Part shown: in pieces, positions 7,058 to 7,627 of the stretch
How the letters are laid out: every line of letters starts with the position of its first letter
Numbering within the stretch: the first letter of the stretch is position 1
DNA from: RYN-417 sp043745485
GTDB taxonomy: Bacteria > Patescibacteriota > Saccharimonadia > Saccharimonadales > JACDBH01
Length of the DNA stretch: 7,627 bases
Assembly (NCBI GenBank): GCA_043745485.1
Contig: JAYTSU010000011.1
Span: 1-7,627 of the forward strand
Reading direction: 5' to 3'
Translations under genes and position numbers: made by a program
Notes under the pieces: generated by a model
What the model saw: the letters and a program-made list of their open reading frames with translations, nothing else
Told to the model about the DNA's origin: nothing
Databases searched by the model: none

Positions 7058-7627
7058 CGCACGAACTTAGCCACGAAGAAGCTGCCAAAGATAGAGTAGA
7101 GTTTGGCTTCTGGGTCTACCTTATGACTGATCTTCTAATGTTTGCAGTACTTTTTTCTGTCTACGCTGTCTTACACGACAACACACTAGGAGGGCCAACA
7201 GGTAGAGAACTGTTTAGTTTGCCCTTAGTATTAGCCGAGACGCTAATTCTGCTTACAAGCAGCTTTACGTGTGGCGTCGGAATGATTGCCGCAAGGGCAG
7301 GTAATAAAAAGCAAGTTTTTAACTGGTTTAGCACAACCTTCATTCTGGGCCTTTCATTTCTTGGGTTAGAGCTAAGAGAATTCGGCCAGCTTATTCATGA
7401 AGGGCACACAATCAGCTCCAACGCGTTCTTTTCTTCGTTTTTTGTACTCGTTGGAACGCACGGTTTACACATCCTTTCTGGATTATTGTGGATGGGTATA
7501 ACTTTAATACTTATAAAAAAGAGGGGTCTACATGATCATTTAGTCGGCAAGTTAACTCTGCTTAGTTTGTTTTGGCACTTCTTAGATATTGTGTGGATTT
7601 TTATCTTTACATTTGTTTCCTTGAGGG
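7042..7627 (+). CDS. cyoC: cytochrome bo3 ubiquinol oxidase subunit III (3' end beyond window)
   Basis: 195 codons are visible before the edge; E. coli CyoC has 204, so only a few residues are probably missing. Subunit III is a five-helix membrane protein that stabilises the oxidase core and carries no metal. Diagnostic stretches shared with E. coli CyoC are FGFWVYLMTD (21-30), GGPTG (50-54) with ELFSLPLVL following, LVGTHGLHILSGLLWM (136-151) and SLFWHFLDIVWIF (175-187). Start ATG 7042 overlaps the end of cyoB by 16 bases and has AAGGG at 7031-7035, six bases upstream. ATG 7051 (residue 4) is a weaker alternative. The N-terminal region is short and lacks the His-rich tail of E. coli CyoC. 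In known cyo operons cyoD (subunit IV) and cyoE (haem O synthase) follow; they would lie past this window. Confidence 0.95.
   Translation, partial: MANMVTHELSHEEAAKDRVEFGFWVYLMTDLLMFAVLFSVYAVLHDNTLGGPTGRELFSLPLVLAETLILLTSSFTCGVGMIAARAGNKKQVFNWFSTTFILGLSFLGLELREFGQLIHEGHTISSNAFFSSFFVLVGTHGLHILSGLLWMGITLILIKKRGLHDHLVGKLTLLSLFWHFLDIVWIFIFTFVSLR

Noticed and set aside
1..7627. CRISPR arrays, tRNA or rRNA genes, insertion sequences
   Set aside because: No regularly spaced repeats, cloverleaf-like sequences, transposase motifs or terminal inverted repeats were seen on either strand.

Overview
The window most likely comes from the chromosome of a small-genome bacterium of the Candidate Phyla Radiation, with Candidatus Saccharibacteria (TM7) as my best guess. 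The guess rests on three things: a cytochrome bo3 quinol oxidase operon, a lineage of proteins with mixed features, and AT-leaning, tightly packed genes. UGA is a genuine stop here (it ends cyoA) and no gene contains an in-frame UGA. That argues for the standard bacterial code and against the UGA=Gly code of Gracilibacteria/Absconditabacteria. The taxon is inference; no phylogenetic marker is present. All genes lie on the + strand.

Left part (1-3954) is a cell-envelope/surface-glycan group. A possible tail of an upstream gene (1-99) comes first. It is followed by a small four-helix GtrA-family membrane protein (74-502), a large membrane protein with a C-terminal PIG-L-type N-deacetylase domain (562-3171), and a membrane-anchored SGNH/GDSL hydrolase (3217-3954). 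GtrA proteins are associated with lipid-linked sugar transfer, PIG-L domains remove N-acetyl groups from sugars, and SGNH hydrolases often remove O-acyl groups. Together they look like machinery that builds or edits a surface glycan. That joint role is inferred.

A 116-base gap (3955-4070) separates the two blocks. It holds a plausible promoter whose extended -10 element is part of a perfect tandem 9-bp repeat.

Right part (4071-7627) is the start of a cyo operon: cyoA (subunit II), cyoB (subunit I) and cyoC (subunit III, cut by the window edge a few residues before its expected end). The genes overlap (4 bases for cyoA/cyoB, 16 for cyoB/cyoC). Subunit I keeps all haem and CuB ligands, the Tyr crosslink residue and the D-channel residues. 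Subunit II lacks CuA ligands, as in quinol oxidases.

The most notable observation is a coordinated change in the K proton channel. The channel lysine of subunit I (E. coli K362) is Leu366, and the channel-entry glutamate of subunit II (E. coli E89) is Val97. Subunit II has also lost the lipobox cysteine, and one quinol-site aspartate (E. coli D75) is glutamate. I see no wholly new gene system; the unusual material lies in these residue changes and in the membrane/PIG-L fusion. Residue equivalences come from alignment to remembered E. coli sequences, not from a run alignment.
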